Origin: an uncultured Mollicutes bacterium
GTDB lineage: Bacteria; Bacillota_I; Bacilli_A; RFN20; CAG-288
Length of the DNA: 23,105 bases
Assembly: GCA_900549915.1 (NCBI GenBank)
Contig: URQF01000012.1
Coordinates: 1-23,105, forward strand
Direction: 5' to 3'
The translations under genes and the position numbers were made by a program. Shown here piece by piece: positions 1-7,761 of this stretch. Positions within the stretch are counted from its first letter, which is position 1. Each line of letters begins with the position of its first letter. Below the pieces are notes generated by a model. It was not told where the DNA came from, searched no databases, and was given only the letters and a program-made list of their open reading frames with translations.

Positions 1-2
1 GC

Positions 3-335
3 TGCATAGTGCTGGTGCACCGCGTAGCCGTCGGCCATCCTTCTGCATTTAATAGGAAATCCCTCCCTGTATTAATACGGAACTATCAAGAAGGGGATCA
101 GCTAGGAACAGACTTAGTAGAAAAAGACGTCTTTGCGTTTTTGCGAAAGCAGGGTGTTCCTTCCTTCCTTATTTCAATATATCCTGTATTCATCCAAAAC
201 GAAAAAATACAATGTGTACCTTTCTACAAAGACTTGAAGAAAGAGGGCTTTCCTCTTTCTTTGTTCATTCCTTGCTTATTTGTCAGAAGCAAGCAAGTTT
301 CCGTATTATTTCCTTTAGAGCCTATTGAAAAGTAA
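3..335 (+). CDS. tilS: Probable C-terminal part of tRNA(Ile)-lysidine synthase (5' truncated by window edge)
   Basis: The frame is open to the window edge, so the gene begins upstream; the GTG at 9 need not be its start. The 111 visible codons resemble the C-terminal domain of TilS, which modifies the wobble C34 of tRNA-Ile(CAU) to lysidine. The matching pattern is LPVLIRNYQEGDQL, then a K-x-V-x-x-F-L-x-x-x-x-V-P helix region, then PVFIQNEKIQCVP. The family signature is P-[LV]-x-[IV]-R-x-R-x-x-G-D-x-[IL] followed by P-V-x-x-x-x-x-I-x-x-V-P. The protein runs about 40 residues past the point where many TilS proteins end, and a 10-bp hairpin (237-261) lies within this tail. The catalytic N-terminal PP-loop domain is outside the window, so the name rests on a weak domain only. 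Confidence 0.45.
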   Translation, partial: CIVLVHRVAVGHPSAFNRKSLPVLIRNYQEGDQLGTDLVEKDVFAFLRKQGVPSFLISIYPVFIQNEKIQCVPFYKDLKKEGFPLSLFIPCLFVRSKQVSVLFPLEPIEK

Positions 336-403
336 AGGAAAACATAGCTTTTAAGGGTAATTTCCTGTTTTTTGTGTGTTTTTTAATAAATGACAGGAGA
401 TTG

Positions 404-420
404 TATAAAAACGTTTACAT
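404..420 (+). promoter_or_regulatory. cre-like operator (CcpA / LacI-family site)
   Basis: The 16-mer ATAAAAACGTTTACAT at 405-420 fits the Bacillus cre consensus WTGAAARCGYTTWCWN at all but one defined position (A for G at position 3). It is centred on the palindrome AACGTT. It ends 7 bp before the -35 box of the binding-protein gene. In Bacillus, CcpA sites just upstream of a -35 often activate, while sites overlapping or downstream of the promoter repress. A dedicated LacI-type sugar regulator could also bind such a site. No regulator gene lies in the window. Confidence 0.45.
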
Positions 421-427
421 TTTTCTC

Positions 428-456
428 TTGAAAAGAAAGGGGTTACAAACTACAAT
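428..456 (+). promoter_or_regulatory. sigmaA-type promoter of the ABC importer operon
   Basis: TTGAAA (428-433), a 17-bp spacer and TACAAT (451-456) match the vegetative consensus at 5/6 in each box. The expected start near 463 gives a leader of about 42 nt. The leader carries AGGAGG at 491-496, eight bases before the ATG at 505. Confidence 0.65.
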
Positions 457-504
457 ATACGCAGTTGTGTAAATCCACATAAAACCACTAAGGAGGTTTT
501 GAAG

Positions 505-1947
505 ATGAAAAAGTATGTTGCATTAAGTTTGACTGCTCTGTCGTTATTCTCTTTAATCGGCTGCAAGAAGGGAGATACTTCTGGTACTACTGAAGCACCG
601 AAAAAAGATTCAGCAACCGTTGAACCAGCTAAAAAGACCCGTGTTCAGAAAGCTATCGAAGATGCCGAAACCTTAAATTGGGTTGACCTTTACAAGAAAG
701 CAAAAGATGAATTAAAAGGAAAGAAGTGGTATGCCTGCGGAAACACTTCCCGTGGACAGGGCGCTATGGATGCATTCATCCAGTGCTTACAGGGCAACAA
801 ATATGCTGATGATCATAAGACCTTTGTTGAATCCACTGATGCCAATTATGCAACACTGAAGGCCTACAACAGCACCGACTTCTCTGTCGAGTCCAACTGG
901 TCCAACCAGACCGGCGGTCAGATTTATGACTATGTTGACAACGATATCAAAGGTGCTAAGCAATTAAATAGGGCACTTATCCAGAACGCAAACGATCTCC
1001 AGGCAAAGGAAATCGAGACTGGTAACCTTCTCAACTTTGTTCCAAAAGAATACAAGGTAGCTGCTCCGGGCGAAGAATATGCTCCGTTAGGCAGGGAACG
1101 TAACGCTAAGGTCTTCAGGCACAACAATGCCGATGACAAGAAAATTAAGAACAGGTGGCAATTCACTGGAACAGACTTCCAGTTCAGGAACTTCCAGAAC
1201 GAAACTGTCGGCCGTAATTTCTTAATCAGGCTCACTCAGGACAAATATGCTAATCAGGTCAAGGCAGCCTATGACGCTATTGATGACGCTACATTAAAAG
1301 CAAAAGCTGACGCTGCCATCAAATATGTCAAAGACAATAAGATTGCCAAAATCTATGGCATCACTTCCACCAACGGAGAATATGCCTTAGCTTGGGACTA
1401 CCTTGTTGGCAGGAACAACTCCTATGCAACGGATGATGGACCAATCAGGACTGATTTAGCCAAGAAATCCAATGCCGGTAGGAACGGCTTACTTGTTTAT
1501 TCCAAGCTCCGTAAGATTAAAGAGACCAAAGATTCCTCTGTCAACAATGTCGATATCGTTTCTTACAACACGGAATACAAAGGTGTTGGTGGATATTCCT
1601 ACAAGCATTATTGCCAGATCTTCAAAGATGCTCCGTATCCGTATGCAGCTTGCGCTTTCAGTCACTTCATCACCTGCAACAAGGATGGCTTCTATGCCTG
1701 GGGTAAAGATATGGGCTGCTACCCAATCAACACAACCGTCGGTATCGATCATTCTAAAGGCGGCGAAGGCTGGAAAGTCTACAACGAAGAAACTGGTAAG
1801 CCCGATAAGGTAATCACTGCTGAGACCAGGAACGATAAGGGATGGAGCTATTGGAAGGATAAATTAGTCGAAGAAGATCCTGTTTACTCTTCCGCACATG
1901 CTAAACTCTCTGTCTGGCTTGGCACACTGAAATCACTGAAAAAGTAG
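505..1947 (+). CDS. ABC importer substrate-binding lipoprotein
   Basis: Start is ATG 505, eight bases after AGGAGG; a TTG six bases earlier is less likely. The 480-residue product begins with a lipoprotein signal peptide (MKK, hydrophobic core, lipobox LIGC, Cys20) followed by a T/K/E-rich linker, so it should be anchored outside the membrane. The first mature block (WVDLYKKAKDELKGKKWYA) and the size suit a periplasmic-type binding protein. The permease and ATPase downstream are of the ferric iron / polyamine / hexose-phosphate class. AGG codons fall at NMALIQ, TDFQFMNF and NFLIMLT when read as Met, in hydrophobic settings where Arg would be odd. The ligand cannot be read from the sequence. 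Neighbouring phosphohexomutase and nag genes make a phosphorylated sugar a reasonable guess, as for AfuA. A hairpin after the gene may keep its transcript more abundant than the rest of the operon. Confidence 0.88.
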   Translation: MKKYVALSLTALSLFSLIGCKKGDTSGTTEAPKKDSATVEPAKKTRVQKAIEDAETLNWVDLYKKAKDELKGKKWYACGNTSRGQGAMDAFIQCLQGNKYADDHKTFVESTDANYATLKAYNSTDFSVESNWSNQTGGQIYDYVDNDIKGAKQLNRALIQNANDLQAKEIETGNLLNFVPKEYKVAAPGEEYAPLGRERNAKVFRHNNADDKKIKNRWQFTGTDFQFRNFQNETVGRNFLIRLTQDKYANQVKAAYDAIDDATLKAKADAAIKYVKDNKIAKIYGITSTNGEYALAWDYLVGRNNSYATDDGPIRTDLAKKSNAGRNGLLVYSKLRKIKETKDSSVNNVDIVSYNTEYKGVGGYSYKHYCQIFKDAPYPYAACAFSHFITCNKDGFYAWGKDMGCYPINTTVGIDHSKGGEGWKVYNEETGKPDKVITAETRNDKGWSYWKDKLVEEDPVYSSAHAKLSVWLGTLKSLKK

Positions 1948-1970
1948 TTCTACACAAAATCAGTAAATGG

Positions 1971-2007
1971 AATAGCGAGATGAACCATCATCTCGCTATT
2001 CTTTATT
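1971..2007 (+). terminator. Hairpin between binding-protein and permease genes (partial terminator or mRNA stabiliser)
   Basis: A perfect 13-bp stem, AATAGCGAGATGA (1971-1983) with TCATCTCGCTATT (1988-2000), encloses a 4-nt loop (ACCA). It is followed by only a weak U-rich stretch (CTTTATT). The position, just after the binding-protein gene and before the permease start, suggests partial termination or 3'-end protection that raises binding-protein mRNA. It is unlikely to be a full operon end because no clear promoter is seen before 2050. Confidence 0.65.
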
Positions 2008-2049
2008 AAAAATCTGTTTATTCGGCTTTATATCCATAGGAGAGAATTA

Positions 2050-3903
2050 ATGGTCAACACAAACATTAACACTACAAATTCAAGTCCAAAGCCGCAGAAA
2101 AACGATGAAATCAGTTCTGCGAGAAAGACCTGGAACAAAATCGCCACTTATTGCCGCAAACCAGACCACATTATTCTGATTGTTTTCGGCATCCTTCTGA
2201 CTATCGGAATCATTGCTCCGATGTTTTCCTTGGTTTCCGATTCTTTTACCATCCATGCAGGCTTTGAAAATAGGTTCTCAGAAAAGGAAATCGGTGCAAT
2301 TTATCCTTTTGGATGGCTTGCCGCCTTTAATCAGGATTACCTTGGATTAGCAAAAACCGTCTTCTGGGTACCACTAGGACGTTCCTTAATCACAGGCGTC
2401 TTAGCTTGTGTCTTTGCTCTCATTTTCGGTGGACTCACCGCTTACTTGGTCACTCGTACCAACAGGCCATGCAAATCCTATATTTCCACGATTTTCATCT
2501 TCCCGTATATTAGGCCGCAATGGACGTTAGCCTTAATCTGGAAATATTTATTCTGGACAGCACAGAACCCTGGAGAAACAAACGGCATCCTTGCCAACTG
2601 GGGTATCAATTGTCCGAAATGGTTAGCCGAAGGTCTTTTCCCTACCTCATTGATCCTAGGAATCCACTACGCAGCCTTCGCTTACATGAGGATTGGAAAC
2701 GTATTTAAGAACAGGGATTCCAACCTAGAAGAAGCTGCTACAATTCTTAATACACCAAAATGGAAGATCTTCCTCCGTGTCACCATTCCTAGGATTACTC
2801 CTGCTATCCTTTCAACCATTCTTCTTGTCTTCTCTAATGCTATTGGAGCCTATCCAGTTCCTTACTATTTGCAATACGATAACCTAGCTGTTGAATACAT
2901 GCTTCAGAAGAAGGATTATCCTTCCATGGCAGCAGCCATTGCAATTGTCATGACACTGATTGGATTCGTCATTCTTTTCGTCAACACTAGGTCAAGCCGA
3001 AGCCGTAAGCAATATACGACGGTCACTGGAAAAGCCGGTCAGGTCGAGCCAGTCAATCTTGGCAAGGTCGGACGTTGGGTTGCTGCAGTCTTCCTTATTC
3101 TTGCCACAGCATTTACTGCTATTTATCCGATTGTCTCATTCGCGTTACAGACATTCCTTCCAAATCCGAACGACTTCTCTATGGGATTCACCAACTTATG
3201 GTGGACAAATAGCGATCCAGGCAACTCTGAAACAAGGAACGAACTTGGCATCTTATTCAACCCTACTATCTGGTCAGCCTTCGGAAATACGGTTAAAATC
3301 GGTTTAATTTGTTCTCTCTTTGCCGGTACGATTGGTAACTTAATCGGTTATGCAGTCAGCAAGAACCGAAAGAACGGGTTTGCCCAGTACGTCAATGCAA
3401 TGGCATTCATTCCTTATCTGCTTCCTTCCATCGGCTTTGGTGCCGCATTCGCCGTCATCGGCGGAAAGAGGAACAGGATGGGTACAACAGCTCTATTCGT
3501 CCTTGTCGGTACCATCAAGTACATACCTTTCTCCTCTCGTTCATCTCTTAACGCAATGAGCCAGCTCTCGGGCGAAATCGAGGAAGCTGCCGTAATCCAG
3601 AATGCCTCCTGGCCGAAACGTATGGGAAAGATTATCATTCCGATTCAGAAGTCTTCCTTCATCTCTGGATACACGCTTCCTTTGATTACATGTACTCGTG
3701 AGCTCTCTCTGTTCGTCATGTTATCCACCAATTCCTCTAGCTTACTGACCTTAGCAAGGAACCACTATGATGAAATCGGCGTTTACGCAAGGTCTTCCGC
3801 TTGTAACCTTATTATCATCATCTTCGTCTTAGCAGCTAACCTGATCGTACAGTGGACAACTGGTTCACGCCTTGACGGTGGAGTTGCCAGCAAAAACAAA
3901 TAA
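2050..3903 (+). CDS. ABC importer permease, two fused transmembrane domains
   Basis: The ATG at 2050 follows AGGAGA at 2038. The 617-residue protein has two consecutive binding-protein-dependent permease domains, each with its own cytoplasmic EAA loop for docking the ATPase. The first is LEEAATILNTPKWKIFLRVT at about 226-245; the second is EEAAVIQNASWPKRMGKIII at about 511-530. Hydrophobic segments lie near 40-62, 112-135, 145-170, 198-212, 253-270, 293-312, 342-370, 412-436, 450-470, 480-496, 538-560 and 583-601. Such fused permeases are typical of the ferric iron (FbpB/AfuB), thiamine and polyamine-like class. Reading AGG as Met gives PYIMPQW and RTNMPCK, closer to usual permease wording than Arg. 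It acts in the membrane with the flanking lipoprotein and ATPase. The substrate is undetermined. Confidence 0.9.
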   Translation: MVNTNINTTNSSPKPQKNDEISSARKTWNKIATYCRKPDHIILIVFGILLTIGIIAPMFSLVSDSFTIHAGFENRFSEKEIGAIYPFGWLAAFNQDYLGLAKTVFWVPLGRSLITGVLACVFALIFGGLTAYLVTRTNRPCKSYISTIFIFPYIRPQWTLALIWKYLFWTAQNPGETNGILANWGINCPKWLAEGLFPTSLILGIHYAAFAYMRIGNVFKNRDSNLEEAATILNTPKWKIFLRVTIPRITPAILSTILLVFSNAIGAYPVPYYLQYDNLAVEYMLQKKDYPSMAAAIAIVMTLIGFVILFVNTRSSRSRKQYTTVTGKAGQVEPVNLGKVGRWVAAVFLILATAFTAIYPIVSFALQTFLPNPNDFSMGFTNLWWTNSDPGNSETRNELGILFNPTIWSAFGNTVKIGLICSLFAGTIGNLIGYAVSKNRKNGFAQYVNAMAFIPYLLPSIGFGAAFAVIGGKRNRMGTTALFVLVGTIKYIPFSSRSSLNAMSQLSGEIEEAAVIQNASWPKRMGKIIIPIQKSSFISGYTLPLITCTRELSLFVMLSTNSSSLLTLARNHYDEIGVYARSSACNLIIIIFVLAANLIVQWTTGSRLDGGVASKNK

Positions 3904-3926
3904 ACCCATTCAGGAGAATTAAAACT

Positions 3927-5579
3927 ATGCCAGAAATTAAAATCATAGACGTTGTCAAACGTTGGAAGGATTTCTACGGAAGCGACCATATCACTAGGGA
4001 CATTCCGGATAAATCCTTCGTTGTCCTCCTTGGTCCTTCCGGATGCGGAAAGACAACTCTGTTACGAAGGATTGCTGGTCTTGAGACTCCAACATCTGGA
4101 GAAATCAAGATTGGTGATGAAATCGTCTTTTCTTCCAAGAAGGGAATCAATGTTCCGCCGAACAAGCGTCGTGTTGGTTTCCTCTTCCAGAACTACGCAC
4201 TTTGGCCGAACAGGACTGTCTATCAGAACATCCAATTCGGTCTGAAGAACATTAAGGATACAAGGCCGGAAATTGACTTTGATTATGTCACCCGCCAGCA
4301 GATTATCCGTATCCTGAAAAACAAAGCAGATCGTGTCATCTACTTCGTTAAGGACTCTGTTGATAAGAAAGGCAAAATCAATGAAGATGTTGCCTTAATC
4401 AAGTTAATCGACAACTTCACCATCTCTAGGTATACGGCAAAAGAAATCTATGCCTTACACCTTGAAGAAGGCGACAAGGAAAACAAAGTAGCTGCCAAAA
4501 TTGCAGAATGCGAAGCAAAGTGCAATTCCATCGTTGAAGGATACAAAGCCAAAGGCATCTCAGTCAACGAAAAAGGCTTACTTTTCCAGAACGGAGAAGT
4601 CAGGTTCAAGCATCGTGGCCTTTCCAAGGAAGAAAGCGAACAGGCTATCCGCCGTGTTGCCCGTATTGTCAAAGTCGAAGAGTTCAGGAAACGTTATCCG
4701 AATGAGCTCTCCGGTGGTCAGCAACAGCGTGTTGCCATTGCCCGTACTTTAGCACCAGAGCCGAAGGTCATCTTCATGGATGAGCCTCTCTCGAACCTCG
4801 ATGCCAAGTTACGTCTTGAAAGGCGTTCGGAATTGAAACGTCTCCATGTCGAAACTGGTGCAACCTTTGTCTACGTCACCCACGATCAGCTTGAAGCAAG
4901 GACACTTGCCAGCCGTATCTGCTTAATCAACAATGGATCTCTTCAGCAGTATGATGCTCCTTTGACTGTCTATAGCCGTCCGAACAATCTGTTCGTTGCC
5001 GACTTCGTCGGTAACCCGGCTAGGACCTTAAGGGAAACCAAAGTCCATCAGAAAGAAGACGGAACCATCGAGTGCGTCTTCTTTGATTCTATCCATGCTG
5101 TTTTCAAACCGAATGAACCACTGAGCCTCAGCAAAGAAATCAGTCTTCGTAATGAGGAAAGGGCAAAGGCCAAAGCTGAAAAAGAAGCTAGGAAACAGGA
5201 AAAAGGCTACGTCGAGAAGCTCAACAAGGATACAACCTTCAACTACAAGATCACCAAGACCGATGGTATCTATGAGCGTAAGGAAGAGCATGATCCGACC
5301 GATGAAGACTATATCTTAGGTGTTCGTCCGGAGTTCATCACTCTCACCGAAGGAGAAGGAAAAGGCAGGGATGCCATTGTCTACTCCGCCAGGCCGAGTG
5401 GTATGGAAACGACCATCAAGATGGATATCAATGGCTATGTCGTCACTGGTGTCATCTTCGGCGCCAATGACTTCAAAGTCAACGAGCATATCAAAGTCGG
5501 ATTCAAAGGAAATGATATCCTGTTCTTTGATAAGACTAGTGAAAAGCTGATTTCCGCTGGTTCACTCGAAATCGATTAA
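3927..5579 (+). CDS. ABC importer ATPase with a large insertion in the helical subdomain
   Basis: A 550-residue ATPase follows the permease by 23 bp with its own AGGAGA. Motifs in order: Walker A GPSGCGKT (36-43), Q-loop Gln88, signature LSGGQQQR (261-268), Walker B VIFMDEP (281-287), D-loop SNLDA and H-loop THD (His319). It then carries the C-terminal TOBE-type regulatory region of the MalK/PotA/FbpC family, with GVRPEFI near 465-471. Family members are about 350 residues. The extra length is roughly 100 residues between the Q-loop and signature (about 112-235), plus a Lys/Glu-rich stretch near 405-460. Four AGG codons (4068, 4212, 4821, 4899) sit where the family has Met (LLRMIAGLE, PNMTVY, LEMRSELK, EAMTLA). 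My hand count gives about 15 AGG and no AGA. It powers uptake from the cytoplasmic face. A strong terminator follows. Confidence 0.92.
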   Translation: MPEIKIIDVVKRWKDFYGSDHITRDIPDKSFVVLLGPSGCGKTTLLRRIAGLETPTSGEIKIGDEIVFSSKKGINVPPNKRRVGFLFQNYALWPNRTVYQNIQFGLKNIKDTRPEIDFDYVTRQQIIRILKNKADRVIYFVKDSVDKKGKINEDVALIKLIDNFTISRYTAKEIYALHLEEGDKENKVAAKIAECEAKCNSIVEGYKAKGISVNEKGLLFQNGEVRFKHRGLSKEESEQAIRRVARIVKVEEFRKRYPNELSGGQQQRVAIARTLAPEPKVIFMDEPLSNLDAKLRLERRSELKRLHVETGATFVYVTHDQLEARTLASRICLINNGSLQQYDAPLTVYSRPNNLFVADFVGNPARTLRETKVHQKEDGTIECVFFDSIHAVFKPNEPLSLSKEISLRNEERAKAKAEKEARKQEKGYVEKLNKDTTFNYKITKTDGIYERKEEHDPTDEDYILGVRPEFITLTEGEGKGRDAIVYSARPSGMETTIKMDINGYVVTGVIFGANDFKVNEHIKVGFKGNDILFFDKTSEKLISAGSLEID

Positions 5580-5595
5580 TCATTCTCCAATAGAT

Positions 5596-5630
5596 AAGCA
5601 GGCTGTTTCTTCTAACAGCCTGCTTTTTCT
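5596..5630 (+). terminator. Intrinsic terminator of the ABC importer operon
   Basis: A perfect 12-bp stem, AAGCAGGCTGTT (5596-5607) with AACAGCCTGCTT (5614-5625), has a 6-nt loop and runs into a T-rich tract (TTTTTCT). It begins 16 bp after the ATPase stop codon. Confidence 0.92.
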
Positions 5631-5668
5631 GTGGAGAAGGCAAAGAACAAATAGAGTGATTTTTTCTG

Positions 5669-5707
5669 ATTCTATCTGTTCCAAAATCAACGGGTTTGGA
5701 ATAGAAT
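5669..5707 (+). promoter_or_regulatory. pgcA promoter region with overlapping inverted repeat
   Basis: TAGAAT (5702-5707) is a 5/6 -10 box. The -35 position 17 bp upstream (TTCCAA) is poor. An inverted repeat covers the promoter: TTCCAAA (5679-5685) with TTTGGAA (5695-5701). It extends outward as ATTCTAT (5669-5675) with ATAGAAT (5701-5707) if a four-base bulge on the left is allowed. Because it lies upstream of the expected start of transcription, it is more likely an operator than an RNA hairpin. Confidence 0.4.
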
Positions 5708-5731
5708 GAATGAGGAAAAGAGGTCTTGAAT

Positions 5732-7417
5732 ATGGCAGAACGTGACTACAAAAGCATTTATCAGACTTGGCTTAGGAAAGTCGATGATGTCGACTTATCC
5801 AAAGAGCTGAAAGGAAGGAACGAAGCACAGATAGAAGATGCTTTCTATCGTGACTTAGAGTTTGGCACTGGTGGTCTTCGCGGCGTTATCGGAGCTGGAA
5901 CAAACCGCAGGAATATCTATACCGTTGCTAAAGCAAGCCAAGGCTTATCAAACTATATCTGCAAACATTATCCAAATGGAAAACGGTCTGTTGCCATTTC
6001 ACGAGATAGCCGTTTAAAGAGCGATGTCTTTGCCAAGATTGCAGCTCGTGTCTTTGCTGCCAATGGAATCGAAGTCCACATCTATCCTCAGATTTCACCT
6101 GTTCCGACTCTTTCTTTTGCCACTCGCTATTTGCATTGTTCTGCTGGTGTCAGGGTTACGGCAAGCCACAATCCTTCGAAGTACAATGGCTACAAAGTCT
6201 ACGGAGAAGATGGCTGCCAGATAACAACAGAAGCTGCAGCGGAAGTTTTATCGGAAATCGAGTCTATCGATATCTTTAAGGACATCAAGCTTATCTCTTA
6301 TGATGAAGGATTTGAAAAGAACCTTATTTCCTATATACCTCCCAAGGTTCTGACTGCCTTTATCAAAGAAGTGAAGAGCCAGTCCTTATTAGGAAACGAA
6401 AGTATCGATAAGAACGTTGCTATTGTCTACACTCCTTTAAACGGAACTGGACTTATCCCGGTCACTCGTACCTTAGCAGAATCCGGATATACAAACATCA
6501 CTGTTGTCAAAGAACAGCAGTTCCCGAACGGCTACTTCCCGACTTGTCCATTCCCGAATCCGGAAATCCAGGAAGCCATGGCCTTAGGAAGGAAATATGC
6601 AAAAGAAAACAATGCTGATCTTCTTCTTGCAACAGATCCAGACTGCGACCGTGTCGGAATTGCTGTCCGCGATAAGGATGGAAACTACAAGCTCATCAGT
6701 GGTAACCAGACCGGAAGGCTTCTCTTTGACTATATCTGCAGCCGTCGTATTGCTTTAGGCATCAGGCCAAAAGAACCGGTCTTAGTCAAGACTATCGTTA
6801 CTTCCGACAGGGCAGAGAAGATTGCAGATCATTATCATGTGAAGACAGTCAATGTCTTAACTGGATTCAAATACATCGGTGAACAGATTGGTCTTCTTGA
6901 AAAGCAAGGAAAAGAATCCAACTACATCTTTGGATTCGAAGAATCCTATGGATGTCTGACTGGCACCTATGTTCGTGATAAAGATGCTGTCGATGGTGCA
7001 TTCAGGATCTGTGAAAGGTTTGCTTATTACAAATCCAAAGGCATTTCCTTATTAGACAAGCTGGATGAGCTCTATAAGACCTACGGATATACGAATAATT
7101 CTCTTCATAACTATGAGTTCGATGGTTCTTCTGGTTTTGAAAAGAGGCAGGAAATCAGGAAGAAATTCCGTTCTGGTATCGAGGAAATCGGTGGAAAAAA
7201 AGTCATCAAATCCTTCGATTATCTGCCGGGACTCGATGGACTTCCGAAAGCAGATGTTCTCAAATTCGTCCTTGAAGATGAATCCTCCATCATTGTCCGT
7301 CCTTCTGGAACAGAACCGAAACTGAAAGCCTATATCTCTGTCACAAAAGAGTCTAGGCAGAAAGCAAAGGAAGAAGATCAGATCATCGCTGATAACTTAG
7401 CCGGATTATTCAAGTAA
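5732..7417 (+). CDS. pgcA: alpha-Phosphoglucomutase (PgcA/PGM2 type)
   Basis: It interconverts glucose-1-phosphate and glucose-6-phosphate in the cytoplasm. The ATG at 5732 follows AGAGG (5719-5723) by 8 bases; the TTG at 5726 is too close to the SD. The 561 residues contain the catalytic phosphoserine loop TASHNP (Ser145), the Mg-binding TDPDCDR (Asp302, 304, 306), the sugar-binding GFEES loop (401-405) and the phosphate-binding RPSGTEP (523-529). NGYKVYGEDG after the serine loop and the length mark the PgcA/PGM2 branch rather than GlmM. AGG at 6152 gives GVMVTASHNP, and AGG at 7004 and 7016 give MICEMFAYYK, both matching the family only if AGG is Met. It is monocistronic. No hairpin lies directly after the stop; the first one is near 7595. 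The convergent gene across the gap is a second phosphohexomutase. Confidence 0.96.
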   Translation: MAERDYKSIYQTWLRKVDDVDLSKELKGRNEAQIEDAFYRDLEFGTGGLRGVIGAGTNRRNIYTVAKASQGLSNYICKHYPNGKRSVAISRDSRLKSDVFAKIAARVFAANGIEVHIYPQISPVPTLSFATRYLHCSAGVRVTASHNPSKYNGYKVYGEDGCQITTEAAAEVLSEIESIDIFKDIKLISYDEGFEKNLISYIPPKVLTAFIKEVKSQSLLGNESIDKNVAIVYTPLNGTGLIPVTRTLAESGYTNITVVKEQQFPNGYFPTCPFPNPEIQEAMALGRKYAKENNADLLLATDPDCDRVGIAVRDKDGNYKLISGNQTGRLLFDYICSRRIALGIRPKEPVLVKTIVTSDRAEKIADHYHVKTVNVLTGFKYIGEQIGLLEKQGKESNYIFGFEESYGCLTGTYVRDKDAVDGAFRICERFAYYKSKGISLLDKLDELYKTYGYTNNSLHNYEFDGSSGFEKRQEIRKKFRSGIEEIGGKKVIKSFDYLPGLDGLPKADVLKFVLEDESSIIVRPSGTEPKLKAYISVTKESRQKAKEEDQIIADNLAGLFK

Positions 7418-7524
7418 AGACGGAACAGGTGTGTTTTAAAAGTCAAAGGCATTTCATTTGATTTAGAAAGAAGCAAGAAATTCAAAAAGCAAAACTATTG
7501 TCCCTTCGTAGTCTCATGAAGTTC

Positions 7525-7552
7525 TTGGATTTTCTAAGAATTGGTCTATAAT
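7525..7552 (+). promoter_or_regulatory. Promoter inside the pgcA 3' gap
   Basis: TTGGAT (7525-7530), a 16-bp spacer and a perfect TATAAT (7547-7552) lie more than 100 bp after pgcA, with no ORF downstream before the hairpins. Transcription would begin near 7559. This is the best promoter-like sequence in the gap and points to a non-coding transcript. Confidence 0.5.
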
Positions 7553-7558
7553 TTAAAT

Positions 7559-7635
7559 GATAAACATGCCCTTTGATGTGTCTTAGGGAACGAAAGTGGC
7601 TGTGATGCAACTGTGTTGCTGGCGGCCACTTTTTT
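7559..7635 (+). ncRNA. Candidate small non-coding RNA
   Basis: The region begins at the predicted start of the TTGGAT/TATAAT promoter and ends at a hairpin plus six T. It would be about 77 nt, or about 200 nt if transcription runs on to the second hairpin at 7730-7761. Visible structure: a terminal hairpin closed by AGTGGC/GCCACT with an inner GCAAC/GTTGC stem. Beyond the T-run, GGGAAC (7586-7591) can pair with GTTCTC, and TTTGAT with ATCAAA, leaving an internal bubble of 8-9 nt per side. I recognise no known RNA family. It could simply be the 3' end and terminator of pgcA. Confidence 0.33.
7595..7635 (+). terminator. Intrinsic terminator, + strand
   Basis: The outer stem AGTGGC (7595-7600) with GCCACT (7625-7630) encloses a second stem GCAAC (7607-7611) with GTTGC (7615-7619), and six T follow (7630-7635). 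It could end pgcA read-through or the candidate small RNA. Confidence 0.6.
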
Positions 7636-7687
7636 CGTGTTCTCTCATAGAATATCAAACAAGTGCCCTTAGAAAATTCGTCTCTCT

Positions 7688-7712
7688 AAAAAAGGGACCC
7701 GTTCCGGGTCCC
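7688..7712 (-). terminator. Intrinsic terminator of the phosphohexomutase/HAD operon, - strand
   Basis: A perfect 8-bp GC-rich stem (GGGACCCG, loop GAA, CGGGTCCC when read on -) is followed on that strand by six T. It lies about 50 bp after the stop codon of the - strand mutase gene. Confidence 0.87.
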
Positions 7713-7729
7713 ACAAAAAGGAGGATCAG

Positions 7730-7761
7730 AATCTGTCTGTGTGAATGCAGACAGATTTTTT
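7730..7761 (+). terminator. Second + strand intrinsic terminator, abutting the convergent gene's stop
   Basis: The stem AATCTGTCTG (7730-7739) with CAGACAGATT (7748-7757) has an 8-nt loop and a T tract at 7756-7761. The tract touches the stop codon of the - strand mutase. It would keep rightward transcription from running antisense into that gene. Confidence 0.7.

Noticed and set aside
237..261. Hairpin AAGAAAGAGG/CCTCTTTCTT as a terminator
   Set aside because: It lies within the open frame at the window start and its T-rich arm is part of the stem, so there is no separate U tail.
7559..7670. 6S RNA, suggested by stem - bubble - hairpin architecture
   Set aside because: Too short, closing stem weak, and a T6 run interrupts the middle of the structure.
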